Positions 51,960 through 62,305 of a stretch of 64,000 nt of DNA are shown piece after piece. The notes under the pieces were generated by a model. The model saw only the letters and a program-made list of their open reading frames with translations, had not been told where the DNA came from and searched no databases. A program made the translations under genes and the position numbers. The first letter of the stretch is position 1, and each line of letters starts with the position of its first letter. The DNA comes from Meghimatium bilineatum (Eukaryota; Mollusca; Gastropoda; Stylommatophora; Philomycidae): positions 4,074,510 through 4,138,509 of the forward strand of contig CM067310.1 of the NCBI GenBank assembly GCA_034231615.1. The letters run 5' to 3'.

Positions 51960-53040
51960 GAAATTAAGTTTAACTACCACTGCTTTCAGATGGTTCACTA
52001 GAAACAAATTATTAAAGACATTCTTTCTTTTTAATTGTATCAAAATACACAAGTTAGCTGTGTTGGAAATCTAATTAATTCATTTGATGATTCCCCGACA
52101 GAAGACCCATGACAATCACATAATATTCCGAATTAATTTAATACGTCTACAGAAAATACGTTATGACCACTGATCTATGTATAAATAGATTTAAGCCTTT
52201 ACATTCGCCGGCGCTTAGTGTTACCATGCACCCATGTCAAAAAGCGTGCCAAACTCGTAAACATGATCACACTTTACTTGTTTTCATGAACTTATACCAA
52301 GTGTGTTGATTTGAATACGTGACACATCACAAATACACAACAAACATAAACAAATGCATTTTTCCATTATTTTAATGAGAAATATATTATCAAAATAGTG
52401 TCAAAATATTAAATCAATATAATTTGAGTTTACATTTAAAAAAACAACAACTCAATATATGTTTTTATATTGTGAATTTGCATTATTGTTGAAAGTAAAT
52501 GTTCTCTCAACCATTGTGTTGACTCCAATTGTAATTCATAAACTGTAAATCCAATTGTTTCCTCAGAAATTAAAAAAACCGCTTTCTTGTATATTAAAAG
52601 CTATACATTATACCATGTATACTTTATCATGGCACATAACACTTATTATTTTCTTATTTTTTAAAATTTTTATCAAAAAAATGTATTCTTTCCAATAAAA
52701 CCAAATGAAATAACACATACGTTTAAGTGATACTTATGTAATTACAAGAGTAAAAAAAATGACACATAATGAGCGAATGAATTCCTGGATTGCCATCTCC
52801 CAGCTAAGCACGTTTATGCTGTTCACATTCCGTACGACCGAAAACTTCGCCTCGGTGACCTTGCCCTTCACGTGTCATATGGAGAGGAACCAGCCTTGAT
52901 CCCAAACTGTACTGAGACGAGCAAGCCGACTCAACACTGGCTGAACCTTGACCCCAAGGTGGAGTCTAAGACACGAAACGGACAAGACTAGTTTCCATAC
53001 AAGTTTAAGACCAACTTGTAAAGTTCCGCGGGAAACTTGC
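51960..53040. other. AT-rich intergenic DNA
   Basis: No gene or named repeat. Slightly GC-richer at 52800-52960, without coding signal. Confidence 0.5.
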
Positions 53041-53104
53041 ACTCATATAGACATTATAACGTATTTCTCATTTGTGTATGTGCCACACTTGTGTTCACTA
53101 TGTC

Positions 53105-53463
53105 AATCATACACCGACACATGTTTGCAATCATACACCTACACATGTTTGCAATTATACACAGATACATATTTGCTATCATACACAGATATATATTTGC
53201 AATTATACACTACACATGTTTGCAATCATATACCAACGCATTTGCAATCATACACCGACATATTTGCAATCATACACTGACACATGTTTACGATTATATA
53301 CCAACATGTTTGCAATCATACACCGACACATGTTTGCAATCATATACCAACACATGTTTGCAATCATATACCGACACATGTTTGCAATCATATACCGACA
53401 CATGTTTGCAATCATATACCGACACATGTTTGCAATCATATACCGATACATGTTTGCAATCAC
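53105..53463. repeat. 24-bp minisatellite, about 15 copies
   Basis: ACACATGTTTGCAATCATAT plus ACCG; the first half is degenerate (22-24 bp), the second regular. As 24 is a multiple of three, long open frames occur on both strands and are artefacts. Confidence 0.95.
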
Positions 53464-53768
53464 ACATCTGTGAATTTTTGTGGTTCCAGCACACTATATG
53501 CAGACAATCACACACGTCGTCAGAAATATTTCAATATTATTGACCAGCGGCATAATCAGTAACATTCGACATTGTAGTATTATTTGTCTCACAAGAAATT
53601 CACAACACTTGAACATCACATCATCAGCTGCGTGGATTTCATCACTTGACCTTACATTTTCTATGAAAAGCAGGTTGGACTATTTTTTAAATTTCTGGAT
53701 TTTTCTATGAACCAGTACCACTGTGTTATAAGAACAATTGATAACCAGTGAGACTGATGTAAAACTGT

Positions 53769-53815
53769 ATCTTCTTCTTCTTCAGCGTACATTCTCAAAC
53801 TCCTGCTGATCGAAC
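53769..53815 (-). mobile_element. SINE tail fragment
   Basis: TTCTTCTTCTTCAGCGTACA, TTCTCAAACTCCTGCTGATC, then a 49-bp tandem repeat. Confidence 0.65.
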
Positions 53816-53940
53816 TTGTATTTGACTAAGTTCTATTGTTATACAGCTTTACAACTGATCAAACTTGTTTTACTAAGTACTATTGTTATACAGCTTTACA
53901 ACTGATCGAACTTGTATTTGACTAAGTACTATTGTTATAT
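53808..53940. repeat. About 49-bp tandem repeat, three copies
   Basis: GATCGAACTTGTATTTGACT, then AGTACTATTGTTATACAGC; it ends 54 bases beyond the BtpA-family stop codon. Confidence 0.85.
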
Positions 53941-53972
53941 GAACATAGTTAATCAAGTGTATACTGTTACAA

Positions 53973-53978
53973 TTTATT
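53973..53978 (-). promoter_or_regulatory. Candidate poly(A) signal of the BtpA-family gene
   Basis: AATAAA on the gene strand 16 bases after the stop. If used, the 3' UTR is very short. Confidence 0.5.
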
Positions 53979-53993
53979 TAAGTACACATTATG

Positions 53994-54211
53994 TTACATG
54001 ATCATAGTTGATTCAACTGGAATGTTGCGAAACTTATAAACATTTTCCATAAAAGCTTGAACTCTTGTTGGATCTATTTCCTCATCCCAGCGTCCACTGC
54101 GCTTGAAGTATGATCCAAAAATGAGCCCATGAGCCTGACGGTAGTGATGATAATTGTCCTGCGTGACTCCTGAGCCAACAAGCACTGGTATATTTACACC
54201 ACCAAGGACAG
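53994..54211 (-). CDS. BtpA-family gene, terminal exon
   Basis: VLGGVNIPVLVGSGVTQDNY, HGLIFGSYFKRSGRWDEEID, PTRVQAFMENVYKF, ends STMIM and TAA. VGSGVTxxN is the family's phosphate-loop-like barrel motif. Confidence 0.95.
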
Positions 54212-57200
54212 CTGAAATAAACCACTGCTGGTAAAATGAATTTGTTTACAATATTCCAAAATATTTAAAAATACTTGAAAACATTTAAAATATGATTTAA
54301 ATTTTAAATAATTATGGTATTATACAACATCAATATACTTATCCAAACGGAAAAGGAGCTGGTGTACCAAGATACAGCAATAGATAAGAGATTGACATGG
54401 AGGCCTCACATTGAGAAAATAGAGACCAAAGCAAGAATACAGCTTGCCATCCTGAGGAAATTGGCAAGAACAAGCTGGTAGGGGGAAATAAAGCAACAGT
54501 ATTAAAAAAAAATTGGTAGCATATCCTATTCAGGATGTAGCCCTCAACCCAGAATTTTTTTTGCTGTAGTGACTTTATAGGTAATATAAATATGTTCATT
54601 AGTTTATCATTGCTTTTTGAATGGTCCGGATGCACAATTGCCTGCTGCGGGCTTCGAACCCGGTATCTTGGCCATCATAGATGCACAGTGTACCACGCTG
54701 ACACAGAACCGGACCAACAGTTCTGAAAGATCAACTGACCACACCTTGAGCACTAGGCATGGGAATCCTAGGGTGGATTTATCCCTATTGGTGTTCCATG
54801 GGTATATCCATGATGAGATCAGATCACTGATATGTCTGAGACTGATCTGTCACACTTTCTGAGACTGATCTGTCACACTTTCTGAGACTGATCTGTCACA
54901 CTTTCTGAGACTGATCTGTCACACTTTCTGAGACTGATCTGTCACACTTTCTGAGACTGATCTGTCACACTTTCTGAGACTGATCTGTCACACTTTCTGA
55001 GACTGATCTGTCACACTTTCTGAGAATGATCTGTCACACTTTCTGAGAATGATCTGTCACACTTTCTGAGGATGATCTGTCACACTTTCTGAGAATGATC
55101 TGTCACACTTTCTGAGAATGATCTGTCACACTTTCTGAGAATGATCTGTCACACTTTCTGAGAATGATCTGTCACACTTTCTGAGACTGATCTGTCACAC
55201 TTTCTGAGACTGATCTGTCACACTTTCTGAGAATGATCTGTCACACTTTCTGAGACTGATCTGTCACACTTTCTGAGACTGATCTGTCACACTTTCTGAG
55301 ACTGATCTGTCACACTTTCTGAGACTGATCTGTCACACTTTCTGAGACTGATCTGTCACACTTTCTGAGACTGATCTGTCACACTTTCTGAGACTGATCT
55401 GTCACACTTTCTGAGACTGATCTGTCACACTTTCTGAGACTGATCTGTCACACTTTCTGAGAATGATCTGTCACACTTTCTGAGACTGATCTGTCACACT
55501 TTCTGAGAATGATCTGTCACAATTTCTGAGACTGATCTGTCACACTTTCTGAGACTGATCTGTCACACTTTCTGAGAATGATCTGTCACACTTTCTGAGA
55601 CTGATCTGTCACACTTTCTGAGAATGATCTGTCACAATTTCTGAGACTGATCTGTCACACTTTCTGAGAATGATCTGTCACACTTTCTGAGAATGATCTG
55701 TCACACTTTCTGAGAATGATCTGTCACACTTTCTGAGAATGATCTGTCACACTTTCTGAGGATGATCTGTCACACTTTCTGAGAATGATCTGTCACACTT
55801 TCTGAGAATGATCTGTCACACTTTCTGAGAATGATCTGTCACACTTAATACACTCATAAATCTGATCTGTCATCCTTCATACATTTCATGAATCTGAGAC
55901 TGATCTGTCAAGATTCATACACTTCATGAGCCTGATCTGTCACATTTCATGAGTCTGATGTCATGTTTCGTACATTTCATGAGTCTGAGACTGATGAAAC
56001 ATTTCGTACATTTCATGAGTCTGATGTCATGTTTTGTACATTTCATGAGTCTGAGACTGATGAAACATTTCGCACATTTCATGAGTCTGAGACTGATGTC
56101 ACATTTTGTACATTTCATGAGTCTGAGACTGATGTCACATTTTGTACATTTCATGAGTCTGATGTCACATTTCGTACATTTCATGAGTCTTCTCTTTTGT
56201 TGTCTCTGACACCAGACATTTTTTAATTTCTAGGCATCACTTATACATTTCATGAGCCTTGTCAGATCTAAGTGAAACTGCTCAACCTATGCCAAGAGCC
56301 AAAATCCAGACCATGAAGTTGGATTAGTCAGGCCGAAAGGTGCAGATATTGCAGCAATGCTGGAAACTATGACACAACGCATTCCGATCTCTGGACTACA
56401 ACCTGCCAATCTGCAGGAGTTTGAGAACAAACGCAGAAGAAGAATAAAACCCAGACCAAGTTTGTGTAAGTTGGGCCAGATGTAAGTGAAACCGCTCAAC
56501 CTATGCCAAGAGCCAAAACCTTGAACTAGTTTGTGCGAGGTGGGACTACTTAATAAATTTACCTTTCACTTCTGAAATATTAGCTGCATAACCAGTTGCG
56601 CCCCCTGTGACTATAACACCATCACTAAGGAAGAACTCTGAAGCCTGGGCTGTGCTTACAATGTCCACATCATCAGTAATTGCATGAGAACTACAAGGTA
56701 ATACATGTAGGAAATATTTTAGTTTTTTGTATTAAATGATTTCTGAACTGTCTGGTCATATACACATAACAGCATGCAAAAAATAATAACGAAAAGCATG
56801 GTTGCTAGTAACAGGGGTATGGGATATTAAAGACAACGAGGAATAAGAGATATCTCAGCGGATCGCTAAACATGCCCTTAGCTCAAGCCCGCAGATTGGG
56901 AGGATGGGGTGGGGATGGTTAAGGGTTTTAAACCCCCTCCCTCACACGCAAATCAAAACATGACTTTAGTACTAGGAATTTAGCCAAAAGGTGGGTAAAG
57001 CCCATTCCTTTATGATTTTTCACAATAAGTAATCAAAACGAGGGAATTGCATAAGAAAACAAATGATATACTTTGGTACTTCAAAAATAATTGATAAAAT
57101 TGATAGTTTATCAATAACTCGCCTGGGAAAACATGATGTTCCAAAATGGTGGCACCTGTGAAATATAGTGTATAGACATCGCCCACGAGTATTTATCATT

Positions 57201-60200
57201 AAAAAATAGGAGTTTTTGAAGGTGATATTGTATGATATATAGAAAGTAACATAAATCTAGGTCTAGAATTATAATAAGTAGGATTTTGCACTTGAAATAA
57301 CTTTGAGGCTTTCAAATTCATTCAGAATGTGCAACCATTCATTACGACACATAGAAAGTTTCAAACGTCTCTTGTGCGAGTTTGATTTTATACAGATATT
57401 TAAAGACTGTGAAGTTGATGTCTAAACAATTTGCGTACACCCTCGGTAACAGGAAATAAGTACACTCTGGATTGCTAGTCAGGAAAGTGTTGATAGCTCC
57501 CTACACAGCTAAAGAGATTACTTCATCATCATCAGAATCATGCTTGGCCATTACATTTTTTTTTACACTTGCACTTATAGTACATGATTATACCCTCATA
57601 TTTTACCTACCTGTGTTTTTTCTTAATATCTGTAAAAACCATAATATCCTCAGCACCAATATACTTTCTGTACCTCATGAGCTCCCCAGAACAGGCATTC
57701 ATTAGCCCCTCATCTGCTACATGGGAGAATACAAAACCTTCAGCTCGAATAAACTGCAGGCCTGGTGAAACAAACACATTTTAACATCACAGATAAATTA
57801 ATATGTAAAAAAAAAATTATATTGAGAAAAAAACGAAGTCAACAGTCAAACCAAGCTACTAATTTATTCAAATAGCAATAACATCAGAAAATTATTGATC
57901 AATTATTTACATACGGGTAGTATAATTTATCCATATGAAAAAACTATGTTTCATCCACTCTGCTGAGGTTCAAGCTATACCGATGATCTTTGACTCTTGT
58001 CTCTGACTCTCAGTAAGTGGTCATCTTCACATATGTACTATCTATTCTACAAGCTCTCAAGGGTGGTAAATTCCCTCACCTGAGAAACAAACTAAACATC
58101 ACAGCCAGCAAAAAGAGGTGAATTGTACTGCAGTGGGTACAATTACTATGGTATGCCTAGAAATTAAAAGGCTGATAAGCTGGTCAAAAGGGAGGAAACG
58201 TATACAGGAAAACAATGAAGACTCATATCAGGAAAAGAAAAGAGCTATACAAACTATTAGAAATAAAACAAACTCCCCACAGAAGACGGATGTGTCGGGC
58301 CATTGGCGCAAATAAAACGGCGACACAACGCATTTCCATTTTCTGGACTACATCCTGCTTGAAATCTAGCAGGACCATGATCCTGCTAGATCCAGTGGGA
58401 GTTTGAGAATGAACGCAGAAGAAGAAGAAAACAAACTCGACTGAAGATGCCTACCAGTATCTAAACCAGCAGGAACAGATCAATATACTACACCTGAGGA
58501 CAGACTACAACAGACTGAATATACACATCTACAGGATGCGACTATCTTGTCTACCCTACTGTGCACCTGCGGACCAGATCTCAGAGCATATCATGCAGAA
58601 CTCTTCCCAGTATGAATAACTGAGAAAGACATACGGGTCCGATAGCTCATCCTTGCATTCATAGACTTATGGGGCCAAAGAAGAACAGATATCGGTAGAC
58701 ATCATGCGGAAGACTTTTCTGATGATAAAGCCTGGCAATGAGATTAAATGGGTTTTTCCATACTTGACTAACCACATCTCCATAAAAAGATGTGATTTTC
58801 TCAAGACATTCAAACTGTGTACTCAAGTCACTGAAAATACAGGACTGTGAACGGAGTGATTATTTGAAGCAACATTGTACTGTCTCTATGTTATTTATTT
58901 TTACCTTGACCCTTGTAGTATGAATACGGATGTTATATGTTTGTGTTACTGACAATACTTCAATACCTGTACAGGATGTTCGCTGTTATTGTAATAGTCC
59001 TTGTCTCGATTGGTCCCTTCTCAGTGACTTGAGTACACAATTAGAATGTCTTGACATCTTTTTATGGAGATGTGGTTAGTCAAGTATGGGAAAAACTATT
59101 TACTCTGGTTGCCAGGTGATTTGGTGCCGTTAGAACGGACTGGTTCTTCTTCTTTAGCGTTCATTCTCAAACTCCCGCTGGATCTCTCTTATAGCAAGAC
59201 AATTATCCTACTAGATTTCCAGCAGGATGTAGTCCTGAGAATGGAAATGCGTTGTGTCGCCGTTTTATATGCGCCAATGGCCAGACACATCCATCTTTGG
59301 TTGGTAACGCATGTGGTTGCGTCTGTGGGTCTCACCAATGGCCCACTAGACATACCACCCATGCAACAGAAAACCTTAGTGGATGACATGCCGTTATATT
59401 GAGGTTATCTTCTTAGAGAAGCTTCATGGCACGTCATCTATACAATTATGCTTTTATTTTGTTGTTGAAATGTGTTTCATGATTACCTGAATATATATGT
59501 CATTGGGAGGGAGCCAGAGATGTACTGTGCAGCACTGGGGAGGAGGAAACTGACAGGACTGTTTTTTCCTATGGCTGAAACCCATCATAGAGGCACAGTG
59601 ACTCAGGACATGACAATCCTTTTGACTTGAACATTTGGTTGTATGCCTGGAGCAATAGAGAAGTTCGGCATAACCAGTAGTCAATCGGTGGCAGGGAATG
59701 AGCACAGTAAATCCTATTTTGGCTGCAGTGTATAGGTTGAAACCTACCTTCCTGGAGGTGTGATAATTATTCTCTGGCTCTGTCCCAGGGTGGGAGGAAA
59801 ATCCAGACTTCCCAGCAATATAATGCCATTTAATGGCATTAGGTCAAAGGGAATGCGCCCATGGACCGCTGGATCAGCAACCAACCAACCAGCCATCCAT
59901 CTTTGATGGAGGACTGGTTCAGTTCCAGTTAGTCTCAAGAACTCTTATGATATACATGACTGGCCAGAGTTGCTATTCTTTGCTTCCCTTTTATACCCAG
60001 GAAACACATGGAAAAGAAGGGTTTAAATCTACTTACCAGCAGCTTTGGCTACTGCAAGGGCTTCCTTGTTAGCACCAGCAAGAACCTGTACTCCCACTGG
60101 AGCATGGGAGAATATGCGTTTCACCTCATAACAAACAACAGACATGACAGAGCTGACTTCAGGACCTACTTGTGATGTATGCAGATAAGGGACATCATGC

Positions 60201-60290
60201 ATGTTTTCTAGCATAACAGCATCCTACATGAGAAGGAATAAGAGACTGCAGTAAAACAAGCTGAGGCTGCAGTAAAACAAGCTGTGTGTG

Positions 60291-60358
<68 letters not shown>

Positions 60359-61669
60359 TGTTGTTGTGTGTGCAGGTACCTATGTACATGTATGTGTCTA
60401 TGTTTCAATGTGTACTGTGAAATCAGTATATACTTTTGTATATGTCTGGATGTTTGTATGTATATGTGCTTATATTTATAGTTATCTGTGTTTGTCGGGT
60501 AGAATGTGTGCATGTTTGGTTCGTGATTGTGTTTGGATGTGTGTATATTTTTGTTGTCTATCCTGTGCTGTCAAATGCTATTCTTCTTTGCACATTTCTG
60601 TGTTCCCTGTGTTTATTTGTGGCCCCCCCCCCCCGCGTGCATTGTCTTTCTCTGTCCTTTCCCCTTTTGTCTCCCGTTGCCCACTTGCCCCCCTCCCGTT
60701 CTTGGCAGTGCTATTTGGTGTCCCCCTTTCTTTAGTTCTGCATCTTTCATCTTTGGGTATTTCATAATTTAGACATATTGAACGCATCGATATGCACTTG
60801 TTGAAATTGTATTGCACTGGATCTGTTGTAGCTGTTTGTTGATTTCCTGGTGGGAGAAATTCATTTTGTTTATATTCGTTATGGTTTTTTGTTCTTAACT
60901 GTTTTTGTTGTCTTTAAAGGTCCCAAATGGACCGACACGTTGACAATTGTATTTGTTCTTTTTTTTATTGTTATTTTCTATATTTTATTATTTTATATTG
61001 ATAGTTTTCTAGTAACCTATTTACTTTATCTGCATTTACCTATAATTATGTTTGGTAAGTTGTCATTGTTTTCTGAACTGTCCATATCCCACAGAAGATG
61101 GATGTGTCGGGACATTGGCGCAAATAAAACGGCGACACAGCGCATTTCTTTTCTGTGGACTACATCCTGCTGGAAATCTAGTAGGACCATGGTCATGCTA
61201 CAAGGGAGATCCAGCAGGAGTTTGAGAATGAACGCTGAAGAAAAAGAAGAACTGTCCATATACACAAATGTCTGTGATGGGAATTAAACCTTGATCTTTG
61301 GTCACCTGAAATGTGCTCTGTACCACTCAGACACAGAGCTGGACAAAAATGGAGCAAAGTCTAAATAGAAAAGTTATGCTATTTGGTGTGCACTAAAATT
61401 CTTTAAACTATTTTTCTCATTTTGTGTGTGGTTAGGGTCATTTGTACCTCATGTATTGTCATTTTTTGTGTGATTAGGGTCATTTTTACCTCCTGTATTG
61501 TCATTTTTGTGTGGTTAGGGTCATTTGTACCTCCTGTATTGAGTCAAATATGTTTGATTTCCCTCATTTACAGTTAAGTGTCTCACCAGGCCTGCATCCT
61601 TGTACAGAACTGTTTCTCTGCAAGCAATATCCACAATCTCTTGCACTGATTGGCTGCTTCTAGGTGTAC
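53994..61669 (-). CDS. BtpA/F13E9.13-family protein, five exons, first exon not found
   Basis: Exons 61669-61587, 60223-60037, 57761-57611, 56690-56563 and 54211-53994 join in phase to 255 residues plus stop. They carry the family phrases DAVMLENMHDVPYL, VGPEVSSVM, FVFSHVADEGLMNACSGELM, RYRKYIGAEDIMVFTDIKKK, SHAITDDVD, FFLSDGVIVTGGATG and VLVGSGVTQDN. BtpA is a TIM-barrel family; cyanobacterial BtpA affects photosystem I build-up, and the animal proteins (worm F13E9.13, predicted mitochondrial) have no firm function. The N-terminal strand with a GMxHLxALPG-type motif should precede GTPRSS; exon 1 is either beyond 64000 or too short for me to see, so any transit peptide cannot be judged. Same strand as NOP9, 5.5 kb upstream of it. 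Confidence 0.92.
54632..54705 (-). repeat. tRNA-like sequence, probable SINE head
   Basis: Minus strand: TGTCAGCGTGGTACACTGTG (A-box-like) and ACCGGGTTCGAAGCCCGCAG (T-arm with a perfect B box). Related to 61275-61345. No 7-bp acceptor stem, so not called a tRNA gene. Confidence 0.55.
54833..55850. repeat. 23-bp satellite, about 44 copies
   Basis: TCTGAGACTGATCTGTCACA plus CTT. ACTG and AATG forms alternate in blocks, showing block-wise duplication. Last intron of the BtpA-family gene. Confidence 0.97.
55851..56195. repeat. Satellite variant with longer units (30 and 36 bp)
   Basis: TTTCATGAGTCTGAGACTGA, with ACATTTCGTACATTTCATGA between. It shares CTGAGACTGAT with the neighbouring 23-bp array, so the two are probably of common origin. 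Confidence 0.9.
56311..56446 (+). mobile_element. SINE-L 3' half
   Basis: CATGAAGTTGGATTAGTCAG, GCCGAAAGGTGCAGATATTG, GAACAAACGCAGAAGAAGAA. Flanking AGAGCCAAAA-CC and CTCAACCTATGCC recur on both sides (56282-56300 and 56496-56515), a local duplication. Confidence 0.83.
56563..56690 (-). CDS. BtpA-family gene, fourth exon seen
   Basis: SHAITDDVDIVSTAQASEFF, LSDGVIVTGGATGYAANISE. Acceptor TACCTTGTAG, donor AAAG|GTAAAT, phase 1. Confidence 0.93.
56700..57610. other. BtpA-family intron without recognised element
   Basis: AT-rich, no repeat or coding signal seen. Confidence 0.5.
57611..57761 (-). CDS. BtpA-family gene, central exon
   Basis: GLQFIRAEGFVFSHVADEGL, MNACSGELMRYRKYIGAED, IMVFTDIKKKH. 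Donor ACAG|GTAGGT, phase 2. Confidence 0.94.
58100..58760 (+). mobile_element. LINE RNase H end and C-terminus, interrupted by SINE-S
   Basis: 58110-58276: LQWV-like start, KADKLVKRE and ETYTGK-like text of an RNase H end. 58431-58760: NILHLRTDYNRLNIHIYRMR, then AEHIM-like EHIMQNSSQYE. The SINE-S copy sits between. Confidence 0.65.
58277..58430 (+). mobile_element. SINE-S, full length, with target-site duplication
   Basis: ACAGAAGACGGATGTGTCGG to GAATGAACGCAGAAGAAGAA; AAAACAAACTC on both sides (11 bp). Confidence 0.92.
58759..59143. repeat. Decayed copy of the inverted-repeat element
   Basis: Left arm 58759-58834 and right arm 59021-59088 are reverse complements with gaps (CTTGACTAACCACATCTCCA against TGGAGATGTGGTTAGTCAAG). 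The right side continues to a GAACGGACTGGTTC box cut by a SINE-S. Confidence 0.72.
59144..59305 (-). mobile_element. SINE-S, full length, inserted in the inverted-repeat element
   Basis: TTCTTCTTTAGCGTTCATTC to GCCAGACACATCCATCTTTG. It interrupts the host element inside GGTTCAATTCC. Confidence 0.88.
59808..59892 (+). repeat. Dispersed repeat shared with 18976-19060
   Basis: CCAGCAATATAATGCCATTT, GGCATTAGGTCAAAGGGAAT, GCAACCAACCAACCAGCC. Confidence 0.6.
59948..60012 (-). mobile_element. SINE-L 5'-end fragment
   Basis: TTGCTATTCTTTGCTTCCCT, then ACCCAGGAAACACATGG; ends 25 bases from a BtpA-family exon. Confidence 0.6.
60037..60223 (-). CDS. BtpA-family gene, exon with ENMHD motif
   Basis: DAVMLENMHDVPYLHTSQVG, PEVSSVMSVVCYEVKRIF, APVGVQVLAGANKEALAVA. 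Donor GCTG|GTAAGT, phase 1. Confidence 0.94.
60294..60356. repeat. (TA)n microsatellite
   Basis: About 30 uninterrupted TA units; produces apparent Tyr/Ile proteins in all frames. Confidence 0.97.
61088..61248 (+). mobile_element. SINE-S, full length, with perfect 13-bp target-site duplication
   Basis: GAACTGTCCATAT at 61075-61087 and 61249-61261 flank a 161-bp copy running CCCACAGAAGATGGATGTGT to GAATGAACGCTGAAGAAAAA. This copy fixes both ends of the short family. Confidence 0.95.
61275..61345 (-). repeat. tRNA-like sequence, probable SINE head
   Basis: Minus strand: GTGTCTGAGTGGTACAGAGC and CAAGGTTTAATTCCCATCAC, A and B box at tRNA spacing. Related to 54632-54705. Confidence 0.55.
61424..61545. 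repeat. About 41-bp tandem repeat, three copies
   Basis: TTAGGGTCATTTGTACCTCC plus TGTATTGTCATTTTTGTGTG; stops about 40 bases past the donor of the BtpA-family exon at 61587. Confidence 0.88.
61587..61669 (-). CDS. BtpA-family gene, first exon seen
   Basis: GTPRSSQSVQEIVDIACRET, VLYKDAGL. Enters in phase 1 after TTTAATCAAATAG, leaves in phase 0 at CTG|GTGAGA. Confidence 0.88.
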
Positions 61670-61989
61670 CTATTTGATTAAACAGGGCAAATAAATACCC
61701 GAACACATAAAAGGGGACAAAGATCAGTTTTGCATTGAAAGTATACACAGAATCAATGTTTCAACCAAAAGGTCTTTATCACAAGAGGAAAAAACATTCA
61801 CAAAATGGAGCAACAACGTTGTTCGAAGACTTCATGTCAGTGATATGATAAAATTGATAGATCTAGACATCATAATCAATATATCTATGATACATTTGGT
61901 ATGAATGAATTTTAATATAATATAGGAAATCCCATTAAAACAATTTGGTCTGGGCTGATGAAATATTTATATAATGTCTCTTTCTTTCT

Positions 61990-62300
61990 ATGTAATGTGT
62001 CCTTTACAGAAAGTTGTCCTCACTGCTTCTCTGTAAGCCTCTCGGTTCTGCGCAAGCTGCCAAGCTTATTCCAGTGTCATATTCAGAAGGTTTTCGATGT
62101 CATATGTCCATCTTTGTCTGCCTCTTGTTCTCTTTCCTGAAACTTTTCCATTCATGATTAATCTTTCTAAACTATTGTCTCTTTATATGTCTGAAATATG
62201 TTATTGTGAGTTTTTTTATAGTGTTGAGGAGCCAGTCTTCTTTGTTCAGATCTTTTCAGATATCTGAATTGGTTCGTCTTTCTGTCCATGATATTCTTAA
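61990..62300 (-). mobile_element. RTE-like LINE C-terminal fragment
   Basis: Reverse strand: NIMDRKTNQFRYLKRSEQRR, then TRGRQRWTYDIENLLN-like and AWQLAQNREAYREAV-like text. Ends where the 220-bp inverted repeat begins. Confidence 0.62.
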
Positions 62301-62305
62301 AAATT

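Noticed and set aside
53037-53562. Several long repeat proteins on both strands
   Set aside because: Products of a 24-bp array whose length is a multiple of three; no start context or conserved domain.
55924-56226. Met/Lys/Cys or Met/Ser/Phe repeat proteins
   Set aside because: Frames of a satellite array on both strands; no independent support.
60288-60767. 159-residue open frame rich in Tyr/Ile
   Set aside because: Starts in a (TA)n microsatellite and continues in low-complexity DNA; no family likeness.
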